Source of the DNA: CAWGJC01 sp965276665
GTDB taxonomy: Bacteria; Pseudomonadota; Alphaproteobacteria; Acetobacterales; Acetobacteraceae
Direction: 5' to 3'
Length of the DNA stretch: 64,000 bases
Assembly (NCBI GenBank): GCA_965276665.1
Contig: OZ255620.1
Span: 3,162,001-3,226,000, forward strand
A model generated the notes under the pieces. That model worked only from the letters and a program-made list of their open reading frames with translations, was not told where the DNA came from and did no database searches. This document shows positions 9,756-18,469 of the stretch, piece by piece; position 1 is the first letter of the stretch, and each line of letters opens with the position of its first letter. The position numbers and the translations under genes are program-made.

Positions 9756-10551
9756 TCACGCCGCTTCCCCCGGCAAGGCCCACCATTGCTCCGGCATCGT
9801 GCGCGGGATCAGGTCATCATGCGCAGGCACGACAATGTCCGCCCGCGTGAGCACGCGGCGCATGGAGGCGCTGTATGTGAGCTCGCTTTCGCTGCGGATG
9901 GATCCGGGGCGGAACGCGTCGCGCATGGCGTTGATCGGTGATCGCGTCGCGCGCGGATCGGCCGGGAACCAGGAGCCGTATTCCTCCCCGAGATCGGAGA
10001 CCAGCCCCACAATGCCGCGCGCCGTGCGCACGAGCACGGCCTGCATGCCCGGCGTATGGCCGGGCGATTTCATCACCTCGATCCCGGAAGGATGTCCGCA
10101 TCACCTTCCACCAGCCGCAGCCCGGTGGGACGGCGCCGTTCGAGCAGCGGGATGTAATTCGGCTTGGCGTAGTAGATGCGCTGGGTCGGAACCGGATCGA
10201 TCGCGTGGAACAGCTCGTCCCGCTGCACGATCATTTGCGCCTGCGGGAAGAGTTCGAGATTCCAGGCATGGTCGAAATGCAGATGCGTCAGGATCACCGT
10301 GCCGGTCTGCTCGGGAGCAGCGCCGATCTCCGCGAATCCAGCCCGCAGCGCGGCGCTCCCGCCGCCGCTCGCCTCGACCTTCCATTTCGTCCGCATCTCC
10401 TCGGCCGCGGGCATGCCGCTGTCGACGAGGACCCAGCGCTCCCCATCGGTCAATGCCCAGGCATGCACCGGAATCCACTCCCTCCCTCGTGGCATCCCGG
10501 CAGAAGAAGACCGCCCGCGTTCAGCGTGTGGATGCGCCACTCCGCTCCCAT
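9756..10551 (-). pseudogene. metallo-beta-lactamase-fold hydrolase, two frameshifts
   Basis: MBL-fold hydrolase of the quorum-quenching-lactonase-like group. The metal motif HLHFDHAW (HxHxDH) lies in the central frame, with SPGHTPGMQAVLV and VPAHDDL in the C-terminal frame supplying further ligands. The central frame ends at SR and the C-terminal frame starts at EVMKSPGH; a missing G near 10090 explains this. The N-terminus MGAEWRIHTLNAGG lies in a third frame and joins near 10496. The ATG at 10551 would overlap the upstream crotonase by 31 bases. In this operon it might open a lactone or hydrolyse a thioester; the substrate cannot be read from sequence. Confidence 0.72.
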
Positions 10552-11358
10552 GTCAGCCTTGCCTGCTTCATCCAGGCGATCGCGCCTTTCAGGCCGAGCT
10601 CGTGGATCTTTCCGGTCATCTCCGCCGCGCCCCGGCTGTAATGCGCGATGCTGTCCCATTCGGCCCCGAACATCGCGACCGTGCGGAATCCCTGCACGTC
10701 CATGACCCGGTTGATCGCGAGCTTCTTGATTCGCAGCAGATCGGCCGGCGTGCGGGCGATGCGACGCGCCATCTTGAGAGTCTCCGCCGCGAGTTCGGCG
10801 GCGGGGACGGCGCGGTTCGCCCAACCCCATGCTGCGCCTCCGTCCCCGGCATCTCGCTGCCGGCGATGAAGCTCATCTCCTTCGCCTTCTTGGGTCCGAT
10901 CAGCCAGGTCCAGAGCGCGCCGATCAGCCCGCCGCCGATCGGCAGCGCCGGCCAGATGATTCGCACATCCTCGGCCACGAGCGTGATGTCACAGCAGATC
11001 GCAAGCATTGTCGCGCCGGCGGCGCAGACGCCGTGCACCTGGGCGATGACCGGCTTCGGCAATTCCCAAAGCCGCAGCCAGTGCTCGATCGCGCCCTGCA
11101 GCCACTCGCGATCTTCGCTGATATTGTGCTCGTGCGGGGAGAACTCGCCGGGCTGATGTCGTAGCCCGAGGAGAAGGCCCGCCCCTCCCCGCGAACGATC
11201 AGCACCCGGGCATTCTCATCTTTCGCGGCATGATCGAGAACGGCAGCGAAGTCGCTCAGCATCTGTCCTCTGAACTCATTCATCTTCTCGGGCCGATTGA
11301 GCGTGATCGTGCCGATCCCGTCATCCGCCCGATAACGGACGGTCTGCCATTCCTTCAC
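10521..11358 (-). pseudogene. enoyl-CoA hydratase (crotonase), two frameshifts
   Basis: Crotonase family, first gene of the decaying operon. Segments in three frames: VKEWQTVRYRADDGIGTITL through RAFSSGYDI; then PKPVIAQVHGVCAAGATMLA and IGGGLIGALWTWLIGPKKAKE; then WGWANRAVPAAELAA through KLAINRVMDVQGF. Single missing bases near 11151 and 10832 would restore one reading frame of about 280 residues. The start is GTG 11358 behind GGAGGG. The glutamates normally catalysing hydration are not evident in the middle segment, so it may be an isomerase or thioesterase-like relative. It is transcribed away from the TetR gene at 11533. Confidence 0.78.
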
Positions 11359-11381
11359 GGTCCCTCCAAGTCTCGTTATTT

Positions 11382-11398
11382 TCCGACTCTTTTTCGGA
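11382..11398. promoter_or_regulatory. candidate TetR operator in divergent promoter
   Basis: Perfect inverted repeat TCCGA-N7-TCGGA in the 174-base gap between the minus-strand catabolic operon (start 11358) and the plus-strand TetR gene (start 11533). Its position and size suit a TetR dimer site controlling both directions. Short palindromes occur by chance, so this is inference. Confidence 0.4.
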
Positions 11399-11532
11399 CT
11401 ATGACCCGGCGCCGGCGGTTGTCGACACAGTTTTCGCAATCGCACGGAATACTGGATGATCGGGGCAGGAACCCCTAGAATCCCGCCTCGGATTGTCGGG
11501 CCTCGGCGCCCCCGAATGAGAGGCACGAGTTT

Positions 11533-12288
11533 TTGACACGATCGGGCGCACGCTCCTGGGACAAGCTGGTCGAAGAGGCTGCGCAGCGTTGGGCAATCTA
11601 CGACCCGCCGGCCAAGCAGGATCGGAGCCGCCGACGGCAGCAGGATATTCTCGAAGGCGCCGTGCATGTCTTCGCGCGTCACGGCATCGCCCGGGCCCGC
11701 ATCGCCGATATCGCGGCGCGCGCCGGCGTCCCGCTTTCCTCGGTGTATGATTACTATCCGAGCAAGGAGGATCTGGCCTACGCGTTGCCGGCAACGCGTA
11801 TGGGGCAGTTCTACGCCGAGTTCCTCGAGAAGGCGAAGACCGAGCGGAGCGCCGCGAGCCGCTTGCGCTTGTTCCTTTGGCTGACGACGGATTTCGCGCG
11901 CCGCAATCCCGAATGGGCGCGGATCCTCTACCTGGAGATCTGGCCGAGCGTGCTGATCAAGGAGGTGAAGGTACGGCAGAGCATCGACGATTTCGCGCGA
12001 ATCCTGGTTGCGCTGCTGCGCGACGGCGCGGCCAGGAAGGAGTGGCCGGAACAGCCCAATGATTATGAGACGGCGACGATTCTCATCGGCAGCGTCAATC
12101 AGTTGCTTCTCACATGGCTGCTTTACGGACGGCCGCACGATCTCATGGAGGCCGCAACGTCACTTATCAAACGGCTGATGTGCATCATCGATGCGCCGCC
12201 GCGCTCCCGGCCAAGGACGACGCCCCGCAAGACCCGCGTTCACCATGCACGGCCGCTTCCGTCCGCCGGCCGACTCGAGGCCAGCTAA
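11533..12288 (+). CDS. TetR-family transcriptional regulator
   Basis: 251-residue TetR-type repressor. The helix-turn-helix is ILEGAVHVFARHGIARARIADIAARAGVPLSSVYDYYPSKEDL (residues about 39-81), and a large ligand domain follows. The chosen start is TTG 11533, the most upstream start of the frame. About 30 basic residues follow the ligand domain (SRPRTTPRKTRVHHARP), a tail most TetR proteins lack. The gene is divergent from the Liv/CoA operon, suggesting that it senses an acyl-CoA or the transported acid. Its frame is intact although the operon it would regulate is broken. The 3-prime end overlaps the convergent 3-hydroxyacyl-CoA dehydrogenase gene by 4 bases. Confidence 0.88.
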   Translation: MTRSGARSWDKLVEEAAQRWAIYDPPAKQDRSRRRQQDILEGAVHVFARHGIARARIADIAARAGVPLSSVYDYYPSKEDLAYALPATRMGQFYAEFLEKAKTERSAASRLRLFLWLTTDFARRNPEWARILYLEIWPSVLIKEVKVRQSIDDFARILVALLRDGAARKEWPEQPNDYETATILIGSVNQLLLTWLLYGRPHDLMEAATSLIKRLMCIIDAPPRSRPRTTPRKTRVHHARPLPSAGRLEAS

Positions 12289-14294
12289 GCGGCCAGCGTG
12301 CCGAGATACGGCGCCGGGCGCAAACCGTCGTCACCCGATCGTTCGGCATAGGTGAGCAGCCGGTCGCGAATGAGCGGAAAACCGACCTCGCTTCCAAACC
12401 ACATCGGACCGGCCTTCCATGCCGGCCAATTATAGCCATGCACCCAGATCACATCGATGTCGCCCGGCCGGGTCGCGATCCCTTCCTCGAGAATGCGAGC
12501 GCCCTCGTTGATCATCGGATAGATCAGCCGCTCGATGATCTCCTCGCGGCCGATCGTCCGATGCGTGATGCCGCGGATCGTCGCCTGGGCGGCGATGATC
12601 TCGTCGACCGCGGGATTGGGGCGCCGGTCACGCCCGTCATAAAGATAGAAGCCCGCGCCGGTCTTCTGGCCGAAGCGGCCGGCCTCGCACAGCGCGTCCG
12701 CGACCGGGGCCGACTTCCCGAATGCTTTGCGGGCGCGCCAGCCCACATCGAGGCCGGCAAGATCACTCATCGCAAACGGTCCCATCCGGAATCCGAACTC
12801 TGTCAGGGCGCGATCGACATCCTCCGGCGACACGCCTTCCAGCAGCAACCGTTCGGCCTGTTCGGTGCGGCGCGCCAGCATCCGATTTCCGACAAAGCCG
12901 AAGCAATTGCCGACAACGACCGGTACTTTCCCGAGAGTCTTGCCCAGGCCGATGGCGGTTGCGATCACATCGAGAGCGGTGTCCTTACCGCGCACCACCT
13001 CCAGGAGCTTCATCACGTTCGCCGGCGAGAAGAAATGCATGCCGAGCACGCCGGACGGCCGCGATGTCGCGGAAGCGATGTCGTCGATGTCGAGATAGGA
13101 CGTGTTGGAGGCAAGCACGGCGTCGGGTTTGGCTCGGCGGTCCAATTCGGCGAAGATCTGCTTCTTGATTGGCATGTCCTCGAACGCCGCTTCGATGACG
13201 ATATCGGCATTTTGAACGGCATCGAGGCCCAACGTTCCTCCGATGCGGGCCAACCGGCTGGCGGCCTCGTCGCCGGTGATGCTGCCGCGCCTGGCCGACA
13301 GCGCGTAGAGTTCGTCGATGCGCTTGAGCCCGCGTTCGAGCGAAGCGGCATCCGTTTCGGTGATGGTGATCGGGATACCGGCATTGGCGAAGCTCATAGC
13401 AATGCCGCCGCCCATCGTGCCGGCACCGATGATGACCGCGCGGGTGACACGACGCCCGGGCTTTGCTCCGCCCGGCGATTTTTGCGCTTCGCGTTCGGCG
13501 AAGAACAAGTGCCGCTGCGCGCGGCTCTCATCGCCCTCCACGAGCTGTTCGTAGAGCCGCCACTCTTTCGCCAACCCCTCATCGAAGGGCAGGGTCGCAC
13601 CGCGCACCGCCTCCGCGCATAGTCTCGGCGCGAGCGCGCCGAGACCCCGCAACGCCCGTTCCGCGAGCGCGTCGAAATCCGCGACCGGCGCGACCTTGCG
13701 GTCGCGCACTCGCGTCATCGGTTCCACCATCTGGGCGAAGGCGATCGCCTCGCCGGGGAAGGCACCGGTCATGAGCTTGTCGATCGGCCCGATCTGCGCC
13801 GCCTCCTTCGCCGCGATTGAATGTCCGGAGACGATCATCGACAACGCCTTTTCGAGTCCCACGACACGCGGCAGGCGTTGTGTTCCGCCGGCGGCCGGCA
13901 GGATGCCAAGCCGCACCTCGGGCAAGCCAAGTCGGGCGTTCGGCCTGCCGACACGGGCATGGCAGGAGAGGGCTAACTCCAGCCCCCCACCAAGCGCAAG
14001 GCCACCGATCGCGGCGACGACCGGCTTGGTCATGGCGTCCAGTTGCCGGATGAGATCGTGCAGGGTGGGCGGCCGAAACGGCTCGCCGATCTCATTGATG
14101 TCCACACCTGCCGAAAAGACGCGTTGCGTCCCCGTCACCACGATGGCGCGAATCGCCGGTTCGTCCGACGCTCTCTTGAGAGCCTGCCCGATCCCGTCGC
14201 GCACCCTGGCGCTGAGCACGTTGAGCGGAGGCCTATCGATCGCGATGACCGCGATGTCGCCTTCCTGCCGGAAGTCCACGTGATCGTTGATCAT
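12285..14294 (-). CDS. bifunctional enoyl-CoA hydratase / 3-hydroxyacyl-CoA dehydrogenase (FadB-like)
   Basis: 669-residue fusion catalysing two steps of beta-oxidation. The crotonase half (1-190) has RVFSAGVDINEIGE, GGLALGGGLELALSCHA and the catalytic glutamate region LPEVRLGILPAAGGTQRLPR. The dehydrogenase half has the NAD motif VIIGAGTMGGGIAMSF near residue 290, GMHFFSPANVMKLLEVVRG with the catalytic His, and a duplicated C-terminal helical domain with FGQKTGAGFYLYDGR and EEIIERLIYPMINEGARIL. It is slightly shorter than E. coli FadB (about 730) and no thiolase partner is adjacent. The ATG at 14294 gives the usual start. It stands alone, with 379 bases of gene-free DNA upstream. Confidence 0.93.
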   Translation of the reverse strand: MINDHVDFRQEGDIAVIAIDRPPLNVLSARVRDGIGQALKRASDEPAIRAIVVTGTQRVFSAGVDINEIGEPFRPPTLHDLIRQLDAMTKPVVAAIGGLALGGGLELALSCHARVGRPNARLGLPEVRLGILPAAGGTQRLPRVVGLEKALSMIVSGHSIAAKEAAQIGPIDKLMTGAFPGEAIAFAQMVEPMTRVRDRKVAPVADFDALAERALRGLGALAPRLCAEAVRGATLPFDEGLAKEWRLYEQLVEGDESRAQRHLFFAEREAQKSPGGAKPGRRVTRAVIIGAGTMGGGIAMSFANAGIPITITETDAASLERGLKRIDELYALSARRGSITGDEAASRLARIGGTLGLDAVQNADIVIEAAFEDMPIKKQIFAELDRRAKPDAVLASNTSYLDIDDIASATSRPSGVLGMHFFSPANVMKLLEVVRGKDTALDVIATAIGLGKTLGKVPVVVGNCFGFVGNRMLARRTEQAERLLLEGVSPEDVDRALTEFGFRMGPFAMSDLAGLDVGWRARKAFGKSAPVADALCEAGRFGQKTGAGFYLYDGRDRRPNPAVDEIIAAQATIRGITHRTIGREEIIERLIYPMINEGARILEEGIATRPGDIDVIWVHGYNWPAWKAGPMWFGSEVGFPLIRDRLLTYAERSGDDGLRPAPYLGTLAA

Positions 14295-14673
14295 GGCACC
14301 CTCAGCTCCTCCGATCTCCGACCAACGGAATGGCGAACGGCATCGGCGTCCGATTGGCGCCTCCCACCGGGAGCATCACACGCGTTTACGCGCAGTCGGG
14401 TACGCCACAAGCGGTCCTCTGCCACGTTGACGACCTTTGCCTTTTTAGCGCCACCGCATCTTTCATGCGGAACAGGCTCGCCGGCCGATTGCGCCGGGCC
14501 TGCCGCGCCGGGCGAACGCCGAGTCTTTTCCTCGACGTAATCGCCTCACGGACCGCCCGCACCGCGCTCGCGCGGCTAGTCTCAGCCGGTTCCTGGAATC
14601 CGAACTATTTTCGTGTCTAGCGAAGCGACGCAGCGATTGTCAACTTCGCACGCGTCCCGCGGATTCGCGATTT
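14295..14673. other. 379-base intergenic region, nothing recognised
   Basis: It lies upstream of the FadB-like gene and downstream of the molybdopterin oxidoreductase gene, both on the minus strand. A short open frame on the plus strand has no recognisable content. It should hold the FadB-like promoter and the end of the upstream operon; I could not pick out a convincing terminator or -35/-10 pair. Confidence 0.5.
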
Positions 14674-15441
14674 TCATGCGCCCGAGAACCAGTCATATCC
14701 CCGGTTTTCCCAATAGCCGCCGGGATATTTGTCGGTCACCTCGATCGCCTGCAGGTTCTTGGCGCTCTTGAAACCGAGCTTCGTCGGGATGCGCAGACGC
14801 AGCGGCGCGCCCCATTGCGGTTCCAGCGGCTTGGTCTCGAAATCCAGCGCCAGAATCGTCTGCGGGTGCAGCGCGCTCGCCATGTCGAGGCTCGTCGAAT
14901 AGCCGTCGAAACAGCGGAAGGCGACATAACGAGCCCGCAGATCCGCGCCGATGCGGCGCAGAAATCCATGCAGCGGAATGCCGCTCCACTGGCCGATCTG
15001 GCTCCAGCCCTCGATGCAGATATGCCGGGTGATCTGCGCCTCGCGCGGTAGCGCCGCCAGCCGCACCAATGTCCAGGGAGTCCGGTCGGTGATCGCGCCG
15101 GCGAGCTCGAGCCGCCATTCGGCCGGATCGATCGTGCGCACCTGCCATTCCTCGTAGAACGCGTTGAAGCGGAACGGCCTGGTGATCGCGCTCGCCGGGA
15201 ACGTCGCCGCCAGGCGGGAGCGGTCGAACAGCGCCGCCTGGATGCGGTCGTTGAAACGCAGCATCGCCCACAGCGCGGCATTCACCCCGGTATGCGTCGA
15301 CAGGTCGCAGCCTGTCAGCAGCGCCAGGCTGCCGAGCGAGAGGCCGGAGCGCAGCAGGCCGCGCCGGCGCAACCGCGCGAATTCGGGCGCTAGCTCGGCG
15401 GCGGTGACGGCCGTCTGCGCCGGTCGAACCGTGCGGTTCAT
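14674..15441 (-). CDS. molybdopterin-dependent oxidoreductase, sulfite-oxidase/MsrP fold, predicted Tat lipoprotein
   Basis: 255-residue protein of the oxidoreductase molybdopterin-binding family. The molybdenum-ligating cysteine lies in RHICIEGWSQIGQW (Cys142), and GAPLRLRIPTKLGFKSAKNL and PGGYWENRGYDWF are typical of the fold. The N-terminus has a Tat-like stretch RRRGLLRSGLSLGSLALLTGC. This combines twin arginines with a lipobox-like LLTGC, so I predict an exported, lipid-anchored enzyme. Start ATG 15441 overlaps the cytochrome b stop (ATGA), which supports an electron-transfer pair analogous to MsrP-MsrQ, though the partner is a different cytochrome family. The substrate is unknown; sulfoxide or sulfite-type chemistry is possible. 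Confidence 0.85.
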   Translation of the reverse strand: MNRTVRPAQTAVTAAELAPEFARLRRRGLLRSGLSLGSLALLTGCDLSTHTGVNAALWAMLRFNDRIQAALFDRSRLAATFPASAITRPFRFNAFYEEWQVRTIDPAEWRLELAGAITDRTPWTLVRLAALPREAQITRHICIEGWSQIGQWSGIPLHGFLRRIGADLRARYVAFRCFDGYSTSLDMASALHPQTILALDFETKPLEPQWGAPLRLRIPTKLGFKSAKNLQAIEVTDKYPGGYWENRGYDWFSGA

Positions 15442-16076
15442 CCTCCCGTCTCCTCCGTCTCCGCCGGAACGCCGGCGATCATGGCGAGCAGCGTGCGGGG
15501 GAACAGCGCGACCAGGGTCACGTGGACGAGAAAGAACGCCAGGATGGCGAACATCATCGCCAGATGGATGCCGCGCGCGATGGGATAGCCGCCGAACAGG
15601 TCGGTCAGCCAGGCGAGCTGCACGGATTTCCAGATGCTCAGGCCGGTCGCCACCGCGATGCCGATCACCACGATCACCCCGCCATAGAGCAGGCGCTGCA
15701 CCGCGTTGTAGGCGCCGAGACGATGGCCCAGCCGCAGGCGCAGCGCGGCCGTGAGGTCGCGCAGCACGGCCCGCGGACCCGGCGGCCACAGATCCCGCCG
15801 GAAATGCCCGCCCAGCAAGCCATAGGCGAGGTAGGCGATGCCATCGGCGAACAGCACCCACATCGCGCTGATATGCCAGGCGATGCCGGCCGCCAGCCAG
15901 TGGCCGAGCGTCATCCAGGCCGGGAAGGTGAAGGGCAGGGCGGGCGAGGCGTTGTAGATCGCCCAGCCGCTCAGGATCATGCAGCAGATCGCGGCGGCGC
16001 CGACCCAGTGCATGATGCGGACCGGTAGCTTGTGCGCCGGCCGCACTTGGACCGAGCGGGAGGCGGCAAGGCCCAT
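15438..16076 (-). CDS. cytochrome b561-type membrane electron-transfer subunit
   Basis: 212-residue integral membrane protein with about four to five hydrophobic helices. Haem-ligand histidines can be seen in RIMHWVGAAAICCMILSGW, MTLGHWLAAGIAWHISAM and GIHLAMMFAILAFFLVHVTL, matching Ni/Fe-hydrogenase / thiosulfate-reductase-like cytochrome b (b561 group). It probably passes quinol electrons to the molybdopterin enzyme translated from the overlapping downstream gene. The ATG at 16076 gives MGLAASRSVQVRPAHKLPVRIMHW. The 78 bases upstream separate it from the periplasmic protein gene in the same direction. Confidence 0.85.
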   Translation of the reverse strand: MGLAASRSVQVRPAHKLPVRIMHWVGAAAICCMILSGWAIYNASPALPFTFPAWMTLGHWLAAGIAWHISAMWVLFADGIAYLAYGLLGGHFRRDLWPPGPRAVLRDLTAALRLRLGHRLGAYNAVQRLLYGGVIVVIGIAVATGLSIWKSVQLAWLTDLFGGYPIARGIHLAMMFAILAFFLVHVTLVALFPRTLLAMIAGVPAETEETGG

Positions 16077-16154
16077 GACAGAAACTCCGCGTCGATCGCC
16101 GCAAAGGCGGCGGCAGGCATATGCGGCGCCTGCCGCCCGGACATATCAGCCGGA

Positions 16155-16844
16155 CTACATCGGCGGCTTCACGCCATCGGCGCCGACGGCGACCGAGTTG
16201 GCGGTGGTCTTGCCGCCGTCGACGGTGGCGTTCACGAACACCGCGGCGCCGGTGGCGAGGTCGGTCCTAGCGCCGGGGGCGAAGGTGACGATCGGCGCCG
16301 TCGGGGGCACCAGGATGGTCTGCTCGCCGCCCTTGTAGGTGACGGTCAGCTTCTCGGCGCCGCCTTGCGACGCGGCGGCCGCGACGGTGCCGTTGGTCAT
16401 CGTGCTGTTCACCGCGGCGCCTGAGCCGGCCGGAGACGCGGCGGCGACGGTGCCGTTCGTCATCGTGCTGGACGTGCTAGCGCCGCCAGACAGCGTGGTG
16501 TCGGGGAGCTTGTCCCAGCCGTAATGCCCCTCGCCGGCGCCCTTCATGGCGGCCGGGAAGACCACGACCTCGAGGGCGACGAGCTGGTCGCCGACGCTCT
16601 TCGTCGCGGTGCCGATATAGGCGTCCTTGTCGACCTTATCGAGGCTCGACTTCGCGACCTTGAGGTAATGGGTGTTGCCGTCGATGGTGATCGAGGTCGA
16701 GGTGCCGTCGGCCATCTTCACCGTGAGCGTATCGGCCGCCATCGCCGTGATGGTGCCGCGGATGCGAGCATGCTCCGGCGCGGCGTGGGCGGCGACCGAG
16801 ACGGCGGTGCCGGCGAGGAGGGCGATCCCGAATAGGCGGTTCAT
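16155..16844 (-). CDS. secreted protein of unknown function with internal repeat
   Basis: 229 residues beginning with a Sec signal peptide (MNRLFGIALLAGTAVSVAAHA, cleavage near 21). The next 90 residues look like a small beta-barrel (RIRGTITAMAADTLTVKMADG), the kind of OB-like DUF5666 domain seen in exported bacterial proteins. A Ser/Thr/Ala-rich linker then contains STMTNGTVAAA twice, about 20 residues apart. A second beta-rich segment (KLTVTYKGGEQTILVPPTAP) follows. It heads the putative operon with the cytochrome b and molybdopterin enzyme, so it may be a periplasmic accessory or metal-binding partner; that is inference. Confidence 0.75.
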   Translation of the reverse strand: MNRLFGIALLAGTAVSVAAHAAPEHARIRGTITAMAADTLTVKMADGTSTSITIDGNTHYLKVAKSSLDKVDKDAYIGTATKSVGDQLVALEVVVFPAAMKGAGEGHYGWDKLPDTTLSGGASTSSTMTNGTVAAASPAGSGAAVNSTMTNGTVAAAASQGGAEKLTVTYKGGEQTILVPPTAPIVTFAPGARTDLATGAAVFVNATVDGGKTTANSVAVGADGVKPPM

Positions 16845-17084
16845 GATATGTCCGATCCTGCGGTGTGGTAGCTTGCCAACGCCGCAGCCCGAGATTTATT
16901 CCCGGACGCGGATCTTTCTCGCCGATGTGTGAGGCAGGCGGCGGCGCCCCACCGCTCCGTCGGCGATACCCCCGGGGTGGCACTGTGAAGTTTGCGGAGC
17001 TGGCCGGCCGCGTTATGAGGCTGGCGGACCGGCTACTGGATGGCTGCGATGCTGGTCACTCCTCGCCGAACCTGGAAAGGCGGT

Positions 17085-17340
17085 TTCGCGTGCTGCGCGA
17101 TGATCGGAGGCATTGAGGCGATGGCGGTGGAGTTGGAACCGCTGCATCTGCCGCTCTCGTCGTCGCGTCATGCGACATTTCGGCCCGATTGTTGAGATGC
17201 CGGTTCTGCCGGTGCTCCACGCTGGCATGATCCCGCGTTTCGCGGCGGCGTAGCTGCGCAGCTTGTCGGTGACGATCACCCGCACATGCCCGTCCTGGTC
17301 GACCGCGCGCAGAGATAGTGCAGCTTTCCGTCGCCGTCAC
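17085..17340 (-). pseudogene. IS6-family transposase remnant
   Basis: The minus strand encodes broken pieces of an IS6/IS26-like DDE transposase. VIVTDKLRSYAAAKRGIMP lies in one frame. VEHRQNRHLNNRAEMSH lies in the next (family consensus VEHRxHKGLNNRAENSH, with the catalytic Glu region). TRRRERQMQRF follows, and upstream there is a frame-shifted trace of the KLHYLxRAVDxDG strand. The N-terminal half and terminal inverted repeats were not found. The scrap abuts the 3-prime end of the IclR gene and may have replaced its last codons. A 35-base echo lies at the left edge of the window. Confidence 0.75.
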
Positions 17341-18155
17341 GTGACGACGTGGAAGCGGGGTTGGCGCGGGCAAGCGGCAAGCTCGTCGGCCAGGAGGCTG
17401 GCAGTCGAGACGACGAGTAAGGCTATTCTATGCTCGAGCAGCCGGTCGCTGGCGCTGGCCTGCAACACGATGCTCAGGCTTCCGATCAGGTCGCGCGAGG
17501 GCAGCGCGACCGGCGCGGCAATCCCGATGAGGCCGTGATCGACCTCGCCTCGCGTGATCGAATAGCCGCGCTTACGGATTGCCGCCAGTTCTTCGCGCAA
17601 CGCCTGTGGCACCGCTTGCGCCCGGGGGGCGGTCGCGCCGGCGTCACCCTGACCGGACCTCCGCGCGTCCTGATGCTCCGGGCCTTGGGCCAGCAGGCGG
17701 GTCAACCGGCGGGAGGGTAGCTGCGCCAGAATAACCTTCGACGTAGCGCCGCGCGTGAGCGGGCGGGGACGGCCGCGCTCGTAGCTTGTCCGGACGAAGT
17801 CGCCGGGCGTGGCTGCATCTTCAACACACATCACCAGCCCATTGTACAGCCTGGCCAGCACGGCCACGCAGGGGACCCGTGCCTGGGTGGCGACTTCCTG
17901 CAGCAAGGGCCTGCCCGCAACGTAGAGCGGGTCGGTGATCCGGATCAGCCGGTCATACTCAATGAAGCAGGGGCCGAGGCGGTAGCGCGCGTCCCCCGCA
18001 GCCTCGAGCAGGCCGCCGCCAAGCATGTCGCGCACGGTCCGGTAAGCCGTGCTTCCCGGCACGGCGAGTGTTGTGGCGATATCGGCAATGGTCCACTCGG
18101 CACGCTGCTCATCGAACAGGCGCAGGATATGCATGTAGCGGCTGAGACCTGACAT
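17337..18155 (-). CDS. IclR-family transcriptional regulator
   Basis: 272 residues. The winged HTH is WTIADIATTLAVPGSTAYRTVRDMLGGGLLE (residues about 21-51), followed by an IclR effector domain (RGATSKVILAQLPSRRLTRLL; GYSITRGEVDHGLIGIAAPV). An insert of about 25 residues (GPEHQDARRSGQGDAGATAPRAQ) sits in the effector domain. The gene is divergent from the MFS/methyltransferase-like pair at 18470, so it probably controls entry of the aromatic substrate. The last residues (RQPRFHVVT) run into the IS6 scrap, so the native C-terminus may be altered. Confidence 0.87.
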   Translation of the reverse strand: MSGLSRYMHILRLFDEQRAEWTIADIATTLAVPGSTAYRTVRDMLGGGLLEAAGDARYRLGPCFIEYDRLIRITDPLYVAGRPLLQEVATQARVPCVAVLARLYNGLVMCVEDAATPGDFVRTSYERGRPRPLTRGATSKVILAQLPSRRLTRLLAQGPEHQDARRSGQGDAGATAPRAQAVPQALREELAAIRKRGYSITRGEVDHGLIGIAAPVALPSRDLIGSLSIVLQASASDRLLEHRIALLVVSTASLLADELAACPRQPRFHVVT

Positions 18156-18469
18156 CGATCAGGCGGCCGCGACCGCGGCGCCGCGCGAGACGTAGCCCGG
18201 CGCCGCGTCTCGCATCACCGCCACGTCCGCGCGACCAGCAACACCGCAATTCCCCCGCGTCCCAGCAGATTGGCCAGCACGCCGGGCGGCTGACGGCAGC
18301 ACGCTTGCGCCCATGACCGCAACGTTGCAGTTCGACTCGGATCGCACCTTAGGGCCTCCTGACTAGAAAATTCGTCGCCGACAACCCCAGTTTTTCCTGT
18401 ATCGTGGGAATCGGCTTTGCTGCAAGGTGCTTGAAAGTCGCCGCGAGGAAAGGCGAGATAGGGAGGACA
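18156..18469. promoter_or_regulatory. divergent control region, IclR gene / MFS gene
   Basis: 314 bases without a convincing gene between the IclR start and the MFS start. The MFS ribosome binding site GGGAGG lies at 18461-18466, four bases before its ATG. Short open frames on the minus strand here show no recognisable family. No clear palindrome was found. Confidence 0.45.

Noticed and set aside
12939..13100. Possible lesion in the FadB-like gene like those in the operon to its left
   Set aside because: The whole 669-codon frame is open and all motifs are in order; no damage was found.
14330..14620. Small plus-strand open frame in the gap upstream of the FadB-like gene
   Set aside because: No recognisable motif, no ribosome binding site, and arginine-rich content typical of noise in GC-rich DNA.
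18159..18347. Short minus-strand frame between the IclR and MFS genes
   Set aside because: No family resemblance and it occupies the expected divergent promoter.
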